A stretch of 64,000 nt of DNA, from NCBI GenBank assembly GCA_905147135.1, contig LR990053.1, forward strand, positions 15,574,501 to 15,638,500, written 5' to 3'. Every line of letters begins with the position of its first letter. Positions within the stretch are counted from its first letter, which is position 1. The notes under the pieces are model-generated. The model saw only the letters and a program-made list of their open reading frames with translations. It made no database searches and was not told where the DNA came from. The stretch comes from Blastobasis lacticolella (Eukaryota > Arthropoda > Insecta > Lepidoptera > Blastobasidae). Of this stretch, positions 30,608 to 42,139 are shown piece after piece. The translations under genes were made by a program, and so were the position numbers.

Positions 30608-31105
30608 AATTGCGAGTCACGGAAATGAAGATGCTGCGGTGGATGTGTGGGGTTTCCCGCAAAGATCGCGTGCGCTCCCCACATCCGCGGTAGCCTTGGT
30701 GTCCGTGACATCGCAGATAAGCTACAAGAGTGTCGCCTACGATGGTATGGCCACGTCTTGCGCAGACCGGTAAATTATGTGGGGAACAGATGTCTGGCCA
30801 TACCATCCCCACCAGGCACGGGAAGGAGAGGCCGGCCCAAGAAGCGATGGCTGGACGTCGTTAAGAGTGACATGCGTGCCAACGGACTTACTATGAAGGA
30901 TTTTTTTATACCACTAAGGTGGCAAACAAGCTTGCGGCCTGCCTGATGGTAAGCAGTCACCGCAGCCTATGGACGTTTGCAATACCAGATGCCGAAGACC
31001 GAGCAAAGTGGACTAGAAATAGCAGAAAGGCGTACCCCGGGCACCCGCGTGTAGCGCGGGGTCGCAACCGGGATCTAACGCCGAGATGATGATGATGATG
31101 ATGAT
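30608..31105 (+). mobile_element. RTE-type LINE 3' part with 18-bp TSD, interrupted by family E
   Basis: Flanked by GATTCAAGAGTTGTCCCC at 30590-30607 and 31106-31123. Coding parts give MKMLRWMCGVS, LGVRDIADKLQECRLRWYGH, GRRGRPKKRWLDVVKSDMRA and, after the nested insert, AEDRAKWTRN. One frame change is present. The end is GGTCGCAACCGGGATCTAAC..GCCGAG(ATG)n. Confidence 0.9.
30903..30989 (-). mobile_element. Family E LINE tail nested in RTE
   Basis: TTTTTTTATACCACTAAGGT..TTTGCAATACCAG interrupts the RTE codons for MKD|AEDRAKW. The duplication at the junction is at most GAT. Confidence 0.85.
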
Positions 31106-31707
31106 GATTCAAGAGTTGTCCCCGTTCCACAACTTGTATGTGCGCGGAAAAAAGGCTCGCATTGCCCGTAGGTTATTTATTTATTTGAAAATTGGGCTCT
31201 TCAAGGCTTTCTCAGTCCCAGTATCACTGCGACCATTCCTGATCTATTGTGATCGCCTCTTTTTACAGTTCAGTGCTAATCCCTGCAGCTTCTATGAACT
31301 GTAATAGGTTCTTAGTACTGATTTTGTTCACCTCATCGGGTAGTAGTTGGTGTTTACCCAGATGGATGCTACGTTTGCGCATCAGGGCCTCACATTTGCA
31401 GATCAGGTGGAGAGGCGTCTTATCCTCCTCCTTGCCCGTACGTTAGTTGGATACCAGGCATCTAGATGGTGTTGGTGAAATCTATCCCATCCCATCCTCT
31501 GTGGAACTGTGCCGTTCTCAGAAGGTTGTCGAAGAAGGTCTCAGGAGAGGTTTTCTCTGGGGACATGGAGTTCTCCAGCAGCTTTCAGGGTTCTGATACT
31601 CTCGTATTGGGAACTCAATAGGTACAATGCTTAGGGGAACCACTGAAAACCAGCGTTACGGTTACTGTCGTGATGCTGAGTGTGGCTCTATTGCACTCTC
31701 CACATTG

Positions 31708-31835
31708 TATAACTAGTGTCATGTAAGAAGAGACTTGGCGGGTCACGTGGGTTGACTTGCGCAGTAGGCGATTACCTGCGCGAAATCCCCTCTATTGCCA
31801 TTTGACAAGTCTTTTCTTTCAGGACGCGGATTATA
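31708..31835. mobile_element. MITE-L, copy 1 (128 bp)
   Basis: Imperfect inverted ends: TATAACTAGTGTCATGTAAG..AAGAGACTTG and CAAGTCTTTTCTTTCAGGAC..GCGGATTATA. The second copy is at 49300-49417; this one has an extra 10 bp inside. Confidence 0.75.
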
Positions 31836-31865
31836 CAAGTAACGAAATTAGAGTCAATAAAAATA

Positions 31866-31998
31866 AATTCACACAGCGCCATCTAGCCCCTAGCCCAAGA
31901 TAAAATACGTATACATTTTTTTTATACAAACTTTTTATACATACTACACCCAGACCCGTAACAGAAATTAAAATTCATCATTTCATTTTCTACTCAGC
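31866..31998 (-). mobile_element. SINE-C fragment
   Basis: CACACAGCGCCATCTAGCCC at the tail and CCCGTAACAGAAATTAAAATTC near the body; the tRNA-like head is missing. Confidence 0.7.
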
Positions 31999-32439
31999 CG
32001 CATCTTGAAGTATCTGTTTTCCGATTATGTTTATGTTTTCTCTGTTTTACTTTTTTTTTCTATGAATATTTTTTTATATTGTGCCATGTGCCCGAGTGGA
32101 ATAAAAATGTTTTACTTACTTACCGTCTGATGGTAAGTTTTTGTTTATAAAAAGAAATACCTACATCGTACATTGCGTGTTAAAGGCTACTAACTAAACC
32201 AACATTGTGTTTGTTATCATCTCAACATCTAAATCAATTATAAGGATTGTGTTGACCTTAATTGTAGAGTAGACAAACTGTCAGAACAGACGTTACGATC
32301 CCAAATAGGTATTATTAGGTTGATGAAATATAAATCACGGATTTCATATCACGGCAGGGCTATTGCTGAGGTAAGGTATTAATGACTCCTAATGGCGTTA
32401 GTTTCAAGGTATTCATGAGGATAATGTCCAGTTCTTTTT

Positions 32440-33235
32440 TATAAAAACCGGCCAAGTGCGAGTCGAACTCGCATACAAAAGGTTCCGTACCATTAACACA
32501 AATCATTCTTAGGTTATCAACAAGAATTTGATGCCAGAGCAACTAGTAGGCGTTATGTAACTCTGTTCCCAACAATTCTCTTGTTTCAATTATTGAAATT
32601 GAAACATTTGCGATCCCGTATCATCAATTTCATAGGTTATGTTGCTAACAAAGTACCATTGCAAAAAACTGAACCAATTATATCGATCATACGTTATCGC
32701 AAAAGTAACAAAATAGTATTGTTGAGTTAAGTTACCTAATAAGCCTACTGTTCGCCAAAATAGATTAAATTTAAAAAGCCTTAGTGCACTAGTCTGACTC
32801 ATGCTGCCCAGTTTTTGTTATTTGTTGTTAAACTTTAGTATTAGCACTATAATTATCTAAAGTTTCGTGTTTGTATGTATTGCCTATATTACGATAAATA
32901 AATAACCAAAATATCTATGAAAAACGGCCGAAAAAGCGAGTTTCTTGTAACCTCTTATAAATTCGCAATTTAATTAATTTTTATTATTTGTTGTTGTAGC
33001 GGTCATAGAAACACATACCTACCTATTCTGTAAAAAAATCAAATATCTGGCTACCACAGCACACCTTTGCACTATAAACAGTATTTTATTTTCTGTAATG
33101 TTATATTTTAATGCAATAAAGAGATAACATACGTCCAGTTCCAAAGATACAGGCCTGTGACAGACAGACGGACAAACAGCGGAGGCTTAGTAATAGGATA
33201 CCTTTTTTTAGGCTTCGGGTACGGAACCCTAATAA
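32440..33235. repeat. Long dispersed repeat with inverted GGTTCCGTACC / GGTACGGAACC
   Basis: Begins AAAACCGGCCAAGTGCGAGTCG and ends AGGCTTCGGGTACGGAACCC, a pair of ends I know from a widespread arthropod repeat. Contains a LINE 3' end (33070-33130, AATAAAGAG) and no long ORF. Class not assigned. Confidence 0.5.
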
Positions 33236-33596
33236 GTATCTACTAATTTAGGTATTTGTGAAACAAAGTAGAACTTCTTAGTTATAAACATCATGAAACT
33301 GCATGAACGCACTGCAATAGCTCTACTTTCGAAGCCCGCTGCTTTTACATCGGATTATCTGACGCGCACAAAAAGAAACCTCATGAATTATAGATGTTGC
33401 AGGTAACACTCTGCTGTGCTGCATCGCTCAGCACGGCTAGCACAAGTGAGAGCGCGAGAGCGAGAAAAGGCGCGACATATATTCTGCTATCTCTTTTATC
33501 GTAGTATTGAGAAAATGAAATAAATACTAACCGTGGTGGTACCAACATAAATCTACGTTGTTACGTAAATTGTCTACCTACTAGACAATATTTTTT

Positions 33597-33845
33597 TTTA
33601 TTTTTTATGTAATACGGCAGCCAAACAGGTCACCTGATGGAAAGTGGTCACTGCCGCCTATGGACATCAGCAATATCAGGAGAGTTATCAATGCGTTGCC
33701 CACCTCTGAAGCGACCTATAATATACCTCTTGAACGATCCCATGTCTGAGTCCAAAGGAAACGCTGCGCCTGGGAGCACATTCCACATCCGAATCGTACG
33801 AGCGAGAAACGTTCTTCCGAACCTTCGCGTGGTGACCAACAGAGG
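33597..33845 (-). pseudogene. LINE RT C-terminus running into family E/F-type tail
   Basis: The 63-codon minus-strand frame reads FGRTFLARTIRMWNVLPGAA then FPLDSDMGSFKRYIIGRFRG, the usual C-terminal tail of a non-LTR RT. The 3' sequence matches family E/F tails (GTGACCACTTTCCATCAGGT). This links those short repeats to LINE 3' ends. Confidence 0.7.
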
Positions 33846-34009
33846 GTCTACGTAGTGGGGATGAGTACCCAGCCCACGATATTTGTCGCTACACTAGTCT
33901 TCTGCGTTGCATAAGATTTGTGATATTTACATCTAGGGACAACATTTAAGCACTAATTTACCAGGCAATTTCTTCCATTCCACTCGTTTTCCACAAAAAA
34001 AGTGTGTAT

Positions 34010-34295
34010 AAGTAGTTTATAAGTTATCTAACACCTATATCACAAGCTTTGCTTGCGGTGAGCACTTTCCATCAGGGCCTACTAATTTACTAATGGCTCA
34101 GCAGAATTGGAATTGCATCGCAATCGCAGATCAATGGTAGTTTGATACGTTTTTAGTATTCTGCTACTGTTACTAATGCAGCTATTGAATTGTAATTGGA
34201 TTGCAATCGTAGCTCAATGGCACATTTACGCGTTTTTTATATTCTGCTACATTTAATATGGGGTTAGATGGCGCTGTGTGAATTTTTCTAAGTAT
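34010..34295 (+). mobile_element. SINE-C tail interrupted by element P
   Basis: ATCACAAGCTTTGCTT (to 34055) and GGGGTTAGATGGCGCTGTGTG (from 34259) are contiguous in other SINE-C copies. Confidence 0.7.
34056..34257. repeat. Element P, copy 1 (right end truncated)
   Basis: GCGGTGAGCACTTTCCATCA..GGGCCTACTAATTTACTAATGG..TTGGATTGCAATCGTAGCTC, repeated at 35149-35420. Confidence 0.7.
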
Positions 34296-35148
34296 ATTAA
34301 GCATATGTGAAGCACTAGTGACCCGAACATTTAAGTACTAATTTACCAGGCAATTTCCTCCATTCCACTCGTTTTCACGCCACATTACATCGTGAATGAA
34401 TTAACAGCCTCGGTCGAATGTAGGTAATTTTCGCATCATGAATTCGACGGGGATTGCATCGTATGCATTATTCATATGCTGCGATCAGGAGGGGGAGGGC
34501 CACGAGGGACCCCCCCTAGTATTAAACTGCATGTGTGGATATCGACACTACTGCCTGGCACTACAACAACGCTGACTGGCATTTGTAGCTTTTAAAATCG
34601 TTTTAAAGCTTTAGAAACAGGGTAAACAATATCAATTACGGTTAAGTTTCATTATCTGTAGGCTGGGTTAGAAAAGGAACGGTTTTATTTTTATTTTATA
34701 AAAGAAATAGTTTGAAATGTTTTAACAATTAGTGATATTTTGTATGTTTTTTTTCTTTGGAGTTTAAATTCAATTTAAATAGAGACGTAACATAGGTAAT
34801 TCATTACTGGGCTTTTTAAAAATATGCCTGAAAAACATTCACAAATGTGTTTAAAAGGTACCTAATACCTACTACCTACCCCTACTGTTTAGATACAACC
34901 TAAAAGTGGATACCCAAATACCAAATTCCGGGGAATTACCGTATAAGAATGGTCTCCTTTAGACGGGCGACAGTCACTAGAATTTATGGTCGGAATATTA
35001 TGAGTTTAAGAAATTAATTAAATAAGCAACAACTTACTAAATTTCTGTCTAGCTATTTCAATACATGCTTAATCGTTTTTATTCATTTCTATTCAATTAT
35101 AGATCAAGTTTAAGTTCAGTTTCAAATAATAGCGGTGTTGCTAATAAT

Positions 35149-35420
35149 AGCGGTGAGCATTTTCCACCAGGGCCTACTAATTTACTAATGGCTCGTAGAA
35201 TTGTAATTGCATCGCAGTTTGATACGTTTTTACCAGTCTGCTACTGTTACTAATACAGCTATTGAATTGTAATTGGATTGCAATCGTAGCTCAATGGCAT
35301 ATTCACGCGGTTTTGATATTTTGTTACAATTAAAATTGCTGTTGAGCTGCTATTACAATTCAATTATTATTCATTGGAGCCACGTAAATTAGCGGACTCA
35401 AGGCCCTAGCGGCCCGCTTG
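35149..35420. repeat. Element P, copy 2, with inverted ends
   Basis: AGGGCCTACTAATTTAC near the left is mirrored by GTAAATTAGCGGACTCAAGGC at the right, suggesting a small DNA transposon. The right flank (GCCCGCTTGCCTGTTTGCCTACC) is family F tail. Confidence 0.55.
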
Positions 35421-35429
35421 CCTGTTTGC

Positions 35430-36521
35430 CTACCGTAGGTAATTAAAAACCCTGCATTTTTCTTTACGTAAAAACATTGTTTTATTTCACTCTCTTTGTT
35501 TATTTTATTTGCCAACAGATTTACTCTTTTTTCAACATGTTTTAAAAATTGTTTAAAACATCTGCAGTATCATGTCAACTCTGTCTGTAGGTGATATTAT
35601 ATTAGGTAATTTGAAAGTTTAGATGTTAAGATTGTCGATAATCGATCACGCTACAAGGTCTGGGTTATGGGTTAAAATTAGGATATTTTCGGCTATCAAT
35701 ATTCTGTTACCTACCTAATTGGAACATGGAAGCCGTATTCCCCTGAGTTACAACCGATTCCACGGTATAGCAAACAGCGATACTTTTAGGTTTCTCCAAT
35801 CTCTTGTTTTCTACTGTAATATTTCGCTTTTTCTTTTCTTTAATTAACATTTAAGTAATTATTTTCAACTGTATATGAACCGCGGAATTCAATAATTGTT
35901 ACCCTGGTGTCCTGTACTTAGACTTCTGCGAGACAAGAACATATCTTAGTGCAGAGCCTACCGAAAAAGTGTATTCAATTTATGTGTTTAGTGGAAATAA
36001 ATATTTTTTATTTTTTTATTTATCAAGCAGCGATACTTTCAGGTTTCGCTCGCTTTCCACAGTAATAATTTTTCGAAACGAAAACCCCATTTTCCCATTC
36101 TACTATAAATTGACCTAAATGTGCGCTGTCAGCAACGTGGCGAAGGTCCCCAGAGCAAGCAATTATTCAACTTAATTGGAATCCATGAAAAAGCTGAAGT
36201 ACTTACATATTTTTTATTGTTATTAGTTTTCGTTAGAATTAAACCATATTGTTTCAGTAATAACCAATCGCAGAGTTCGGGGACTGGATGGTTGACTGTT
36301 ACGTTGTCGTACTTACTGTATGGGCGCCGTAGTTTATCTTATTTTAAAAGAGTAAAAAAAACCGTCACATCCTCTTAGCAGTTTCGCTTGTCAGCCACAT
36401 TAAAGCCCCTTGCCATCAATAACTGCCTAATAAGTAGGTATTATAATTTTTTCCTGTATTTGTAATTTATGTATGGTCACAATTAAACATATGACATGTT
36501 AAAATTTAACATAACATAACA
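35430..36521. other. No gene recognised
   Basis: AT-rich, with a short unassigned frame of 85 codons (36121-36378) that has no recognisable domain. Confidence 0.45.
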
Positions 36522-36604
36522 ATTTAACATTTTCATTACATTTAACAATGTTAAATGTAATGAAATTACATTTAACATTGTTAAATGTAATGAAAATGTT
36601 AAAT
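36522..36604. repeat. Perfect 40-bp inverted repeat with 3-nt loop
   Basis: Arms 36522-36561 and 36565-36604 are exact inverse complements around GAA. Each arm contains its own smaller palindrome (ACATTTAACA A TGTTAAATGT). Confidence 0.97.
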
Positions 36605-36949
36605 GCAGTGTACAGTGAATGCTGTTTAAAAAAAAATTAGTGATGCTGAATCATTGTTTTCTATTTATGAATTATATTTATTATTAAGCCTTTATCTTTA
36701 TCGCTTATTGTAGTAATTGTAAGTAGTACTTTTAAACTTCATTATATTCTAACATGTCTGAAAAAGATTCTCCGATAATATTGTATCCGTGTTACATGCT
36801 ATGAATAAATGATTTATTCATTTATTTTATTTTAAGATTTTCGGTGACAGTTATTGCAGTGTTTTATAACCGTTAAACGGCGAGGTTCGCTGACCATAAA
36901 TTATTAATGTAGTTTCCTTAGGTATCCTTGGGTGTACGGTGTACCTAGT

Positions 36950-37055
36950 AATACATACATACACACATAAAGCTCACGCCTGTGTCCCACAGGTGGGGTA
37001 GGCAGAGACTATGGACCGCCACTTTGCTCTGTCCTGATACAATTCCTAGTAATAA
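36950..37055 (-). repeat. Dispersed repeat with TACATACA end (family I)
   Basis: CATACATACACACATAAAGC..TCACGCCTGTGTCCCACAGG..GGGGTAGGCAGAGACTATGG is shared with 55155-55285 and, decayed, with 20420-20530. Confidence 0.65.
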
Positions 37056-37279
37056 TCGAAATAAAATAATTATATTCCTTTACGTTTCGGAACTTTTTCA
37101 CAGCACGTTTCCTATAATAATGTTTTAAAAATTACAATGATGTGAGAGCAGCAATGTTAACTAGGCGCATAAAATTACTGTGATAGTTGTTATTAAAGTA
37201 TTGTATTTTTTACATTAATATACATTAACTATGTGTGAAATGTTATATTTTATAGTTACAAATAAAGACCAAGAAAGTA

Positions 37280-37348
37280 CGTCGAATAACTGGAAAAGCG
37301 GATCCGGGCAGAGCCAGGTTTGACCGCTCAGATGATAATGATGATATC
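37280..37348 (+). mobile_element. RTE-type 3'-end fragment
   Basis: GGAAAAGCGGATCCGGGCAG..AGCC..GATGATAATGATGAT. Confidence 0.5.
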
Positions 37349-37784
37349 TCGAGTATAAATTACTGTGACGTGTGTGATGAGTATAAAAAACACTAAACTA
37401 TCTTCGTAAGCCAGACAAGCTATTTTAAAAAAAATATTCTAAAAACAAACAGAAACGTACCTGCTCTGAATTTCTGTTTTAAATCCCAGGAAATAACTCG
37501 CACAATATGATATTAAAGTTCGCTTTCAAACTCCTTATCGTCGGAGGAAGGGAAATAAACAAATCGTCTTCGTAGAGTCTCTACGAAGGCCACGCGTCCC
37601 GTCTGCGCCGTAGCCCGTAGCGCACTGAACGGGATGCGGGCCCTGTACCAGTGGAGCTGACACTCAACCGAGAGCTTTCACAGGTTGCGGTGACGTCTCG
37701 ACTTTTATTTAGATCGCTAAAGAGAAAATGTGAAATTACTACTGACAAAAATGTGAATGAGTCTCTAGGTTTATTTGTGACTAG

Positions 37785-38160
37785 TGGACCCGGCGCGACT
37801 TCGTTCGCGTACAGATAATTTACCCTACCAACCCTTTTTTCTTGTTTATACACCTTCCTCTTAAATCAATGTATCTATTGTTAAAAACCGATTTAAAATC
37901 AGTTGCGACGTTTAACAGATCTAAGCGTACATAGATACATAAGGACAGACGCGGCGGGAAGCGACTTTGTTTTCATTATGGAGTAGCTGGCCCGCCTCCA
38001 CTTTGTTCACATGTTGTCCTACCCTATAAACCTTCCTCTTGAATTACTGTATATATTGTTGAAAAATGCATTAAAATTCGTTGCGTAGTTTAAAATATCT
38101 AATCGCATATGGAAAGAGAGGGCGGGAAGCGACTTTGTTTCATACTATGTAAAGATGAAA
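37785..38160 (+). repeat. Two adjacent Helitron-like repeat copies
   Basis: Two copies, 37785-37985 and 37990-38160, each with ACCCTTT/CCTACCCT, CTTCCTCTTGAAT-type and GGCGGGAAGCGACTTTGTTT segments, lie head to tail. Confidence 0.6.
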
Positions 38161-38564
38161 GAAGGCCTTTGCACGGAAACTCGTGCCTATGGAACTTTCC
38201 TTCTTCTGTTTATAAACAAAATCGACGCTGGTTTGATAGTCTTTTGAATGTGATATCTTTAAAATTGATAAAAACTATCTTTGGACAAAATTCTACCTAA
38301 AGGTGTTCGAGAAAGGAACAACCACGCACGCCGTCTGCCTCTCTGATTTTGCCCTGTCTCTTCCGTAAGTCTACCGTAAGATATTTCTTATGAAATAAGC
38401 TATACCTGTTGTGTTGTGTTTCTTAATTGTATACCTGTTATCGTGCACAATAATGTTAAATCTATACATATATTAAACATTTAAAAAAGTGTGTGTGAAA
38501 CATTGGATATATTTACAAAAAAATAATTTTGGGCGATGAAGAAATAGTAATAGAATAAGAACAT

Positions 38565-38975
38565 TTAAAATTCTTGTCTGTCGATTTGTCTGTATGTGCA
38601 CGCTAGTCACTGGAATTACTGGACGGATTTGAATGAAACTTTTTGTTGTGAAGATATTAAGCATGGGCAACATATAGGGTATAATTGATTGTGGAAACTG
38701 TAACACCTGATGTAGACCAGCTAAACTATAAGAAATATGGAATTGGCGCTAAATGGATTTTGATGGGGATCTTACATTTGGTAGTTTACGGTCCTATTTA
38801 AAATCTAGGCCATGTTTCATCTAATTCGGTTGGGCAGAGCATGGATACAGCTTGACCTCTCTACCGTACAAGCTCTCATACATTAGGGGGAACAATTAAA
38901 ATGGTCGCTCGGAAAGAACTGCCCTAAAAACAATTTCCACACTAACAAAGTCGCGGGGCAAAAGCTAGTAATAAA
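38565..38975 (+). repeat. Helitron-like repeat, about 410 bp
   Basis: Shared along its length with 56795-57215: GGGTATAATTGATTGTGGAA, GACCAGCTAAACTATAAGAA, AATGGTCGCTCGG and the end GCGGGGCAAAAGCTAGTAA. The CTAGT terminus fits a Helitron 3' end, but no hairpin was verified. Confidence 0.55.
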
Positions 38976-39360
38976 TGAATAATCAAACCTTACTTTCTTT
39001 ACCTAACGCGTCTAAGTTGATAATGAAGTTTGGCGTTAACAAAAACCTATAACTCATACTTTTCGCTAACAGTACACATTAATAGAACGAATCCACCAAT
39101 AACAGCATATTCTGAGGGTTATATTTGGCGAGTTGTTATCGATGCTTGAACAAACATAGCTCCATTATGTGCGAAGTAATCCATATCCCCGCTTATAAAT
39201 AGAGACAAACGTGTTCAGGTCGTGTGTACGTCATATTGGAATGGTTAATGGGTAGTGTCCCTTAACCGTATACTTTAGTGAATAGGACAATGGGTCCGTT
39301 CCATTTCGGAGTCCTTTCAAGAACTGAAACAAATAAGATGCAAATTTTTTTTTATTAATC

Positions 39361-39612
39361 TCGGTCAAATTCACATAGCGCCATCTAGCCCCAAAGTAAG
39401 CATAGCTTATGTTATAGTTGTGAATAATTGTTAAAATAATTACATACTTTTTTAAAATACTTACTTACTTATTATGCATAGTACACTTTATATCAGACCC
39501 GTAACAGAAATTAAAATTCATCATTTCAATTTCTGCTCGGCCGAGAATTGCACCCAGGATCTCTGCGTGGCAGACGGCATGTTAACCAACTGAACCACTC
39601 AGGTCGTCACTG
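39361..39612 (-). mobile_element. SINE-C, near full length
   Basis: Minus strand: GACGACCTGAGTGGTTCAGT head with A-box-like sequence, a decayed B box, GAAATTGAAATGATGAATTT and the tail GGGGCTAGATGGCGCTATGTG. Confidence 0.82.
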
Positions 39613-39649
39613 GCTGAACTGACTGGGTAGATACTGGCTACATTATCGT

Positions 39650-39720
39650 CATCATCATCCTAGCGGTCTGTCTCGGCTTTTGCCAGAGACCACTTCCCTA
39701 CCCTTCCTCACTTGTGGCGA
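39650..39720 (-). mobile_element. RTE-type 3'-end fragment
   Basis: CGTCATCATCATCCTAGCGG..GCTTTTGCCAGAG is the inverse of GGCAAAAGCC..TAGGACGATGATGATG seen at 19975-20010. Confidence 0.55.
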
Positions 39721-39825
39721 CTACCCTCACAACCCGTCAGGAGAAAAAAGACGATTCGGCAGAGCCTAGTGGGTCTGTCAGCAGGGGAACTTAAATGCGA
39801 TATGTAGAGTGGAGATTATGTCAAA

Positions 39826-39925
39826 ACCTCTCAGAGTGGCTTGCACCAAATTCTTAAATGTATTTAAGCTGATATATAGCTTAAACAAAAAACTTCGTAT
39901 AAAAAAACGTTAACGTTTATGATTC
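39826..39925 (+). mobile_element. LINE family U fragment
   Basis: GGCTTGCACCAAATTCTTAAA..AAAAAACTTCGTATAAAAAA matches 51976-52040, upstream of the family U C-terminus. Confidence 0.6.
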
Positions 39926-40189
39926 CTAAACCTGTTTATGATATTGGCGCTGGCCAGGCTGTGGCTCAATTGTTAAATAGAATTAACAAAAGTTTTATGA
40001 CAAAGCGCAGATTCGCGGTATCCTGTTCGAAACTATTTTGCTCGGTATAGTGTTTTAATATTTACGAAGTTATTGTATTGTTTATAAGCCTGGGCCAGTT
40101 GTTAATATCCGATGAGTTCCCATAAAAGTTTAACTACGAGTAGTTCGTCATGAAATACAATCTTTAATCTATACAGATATACAAGGTAG

Positions 40190-40350
40190 GATAGGAAAGA
40201 CGCCCCGTGGGCGACCCAAGAAGCGATGGATTGACATCTCTGAGTCGGATGTGAGAGCCAACGGCTTTCGAAGACCGGGTGAAGTGGAGAAAAATGAGTA
40301 GGAAAGCGGACCCTGGCAGAGGCCAGGATAAGCGCTAGGACGCGATGATG
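40190..40350 (+). mobile_element. RTE-type C-terminus and 3' end
   Basis: The plus frame gives GRPRGRPKKRWIDISESDVR followed by ANGFRRPGEVE, and the sequence ends GCTAGGACGCGATGATGG. Confidence 0.75.
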
Positions 40351-40539
40351 GAATCCATACAGATATACACATAAAGCAAACGTTTTACTGTACCTACAAA
40401 TTACCGGGGGGAAACGACTCAGCGAATCCGCATGGATGGATTGTTCAAAAATTTCTGCCACCAAGCAATCAATGTGCGTTGTCAATGTTGCATTCTAGTT
40501 GCGTATGTATCAAGCAAATATTATACCATTAATTATCGC

Positions 40540-40665
40540 CGCTTATAAACCGCGTACGCGTCGCGTCTGCTTATCACCGCATACCGCCCGAACAAGAAAC
40601 GCGCAGCCGGCGCGTCGATGACGCGGTAACTAGGCGAGCGCGACGCGGGCGCTGCGCGTTTGTTT
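40540..40665. other. CpG-dense GC-rich patch
   Basis: Many CG dinucleotides (for example GCGCAGCCGGCGCGTCGATG) in AT-rich surroundings, with a TTATAAA at the left edge. No ORF. A promoter or a GC-rich repeat end are both possible. Confidence 0.3.
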
Positions 40666-40789
40666 ACAAATAATAAAATAAGCTTTCTGTCATTAGTGCA
40701 GAAACCAAAATTTCATTAATTAAATTTTAAAATGGAGGACAGCGGGAATTTTCATTCCCTTTTCAGCATTTAGGGGACAACAAAAATAA

Positions 40790-40930
40790 TACAATACACA
40801 CATAACACCAGCAAACAAAACAAACCAAAACGATAAAACAACACAACAACAAAACATTAAACAAACAAAACGAACAACAACAATAACAACACAACACAAC
40901 AAACAAACAAAATAACAAGCACAATATTTG
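40790..40930. repeat. CAA/CAAAA-rich low-complexity tract
   Basis: Runs of ACAAACAAAACAAACC and AACAACAACAATAACAACAC on the plus strand. ORFs through it are meaningless. Confidence 0.85.
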
Positions 40931-41604
40931 GAACAAATCGCGCAGAAATCGCGTCTCTATGGGCTCTAACTATTAGTAGACGGGCGTCCAACTATCTCGA
41001 ATACACAATAGAGACGATGCTCTATCGAAATAACTAGCCGATATGCAATTACCGCCGACATCTGTACCATTCCTTGTAGCTTTTATAATACAAAAAGTTC
41101 GTTAACTTAATACACAAACGAGAATCCAAAAGATTGCCAAACCTAATCTAATAATATGTAAAAACAAAATACCTCAGAAAACAAGTTCATTATTGGCGAA
41201 GAAAATTATTTTACTTTCCCCAACAAAACACCGAATTCGATTTAGGTACCTTTCCCTCTTCTTTCACGGGAGTTGGGTCCGCAAAGATATTTTGCGATGG
41301 TCTAATTTAGAATATGCCGGTCGCCACTTGATTTTAAATTAATATCTAAGGCAGAAATGGCGTAGCAAACTCTGTAGGTACCTTCTTAATTATACTAATT
41401 GAGTTTCCCAAACAGGGATATCCACTTCCCTTTGTGCTTGCTAAAAGCTTTTGTATCGGGTCGACCACCGGCGTAACCGAGCTGTCAGGCTCAGGAGTCA
41501 GGGGGGGGACCGAGGCCACGTGACTATGCCATCGGAACATCGAACGACCGTTTAATAATAACAATATGGCAATATTAACTCGGTAACTAAATAACCCGTA
41601 GATA

Positions 41605-41808
41605 GTCAGTGCTCCATGGGGTGGGGATTTGGGGAACCGTGGTTTTGGCAGTGGAGGGGCATTTGTCTTTTTGCTGCCAGAGCAACGTGTTATAGAGGTG
41701 GGCAAAGCATTGGCGATACTCTTGGTGTTGCTAATGTCTATAGGCAGTGGTGACCACTTTCCAGCAGGTAGCCCGCTTGCCAGTTTGCCTACTGTATGAC
41801 AAAAAAAT
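41605..41808 (+). mobile_element. Family F retroposon, copy 2 (5'-truncated)
   Basis: CAGTGCTCCATGGGGTGGGG to the CACTTTCCAGCAGGTAGCCC tail and a short poly(A). Confidence 0.8.
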
Positions 41809-41834
41809 ATTGCTGTACAGGTATCGGCCGTAAG

Positions 41835-41926
41835 TAACGCACATCGGCTAGTTCGACTTCGTATAGCATCGTCTCTGTCGCACGCGTGTGAGTAAATACG
41901 AAGCGAAAACTAGCCGATGTACATTA
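41835..41926. mobile_element. MITE-K, copy 1 (92 bp)
   Basis: Inverted ends: TAACGCACATCGGCTAGTT and AACTAGCCGATGTACATTA. The second copy is at 49141-49236. Confidence 0.8.
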
Positions 41927-41937
41927 AGCAACGTTAT

Positions 41938-42139
41938 ATTCATCATCATCATCATCATATCAGCCAAAAGGCGCCCTCTGCTGGGCATAGACCTCCCGGA
42001 GGATCTCCACAAAGGCCGGTCCTGTGCCTTCCGCATCCAGCTGGTACCTGCGATCTTTACCAGGTCGTCAGTCCACCATGTCTTCCGCTACGTGGTCGCC
42101 CCTCGAAAACCTTTCTGCCCCATCGGCAATCTGTTGTTC
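41938..42139 (-). mobile_element. RTE 3'-end fragment
   Basis: (CAT)n then ATCAGCCAAAAGGCGCCCTC..CTGCTGGGCATAGACCTCCC, about 200 bp of the RTE end with a deletion relative to 2290-2540. Confidence 0.85.

Noticed and set aside
40720..40902. Hydrophobic 60-residue protein on the minus strand
   Set aside because: Translation of a CAA-rich low-complexity tract.
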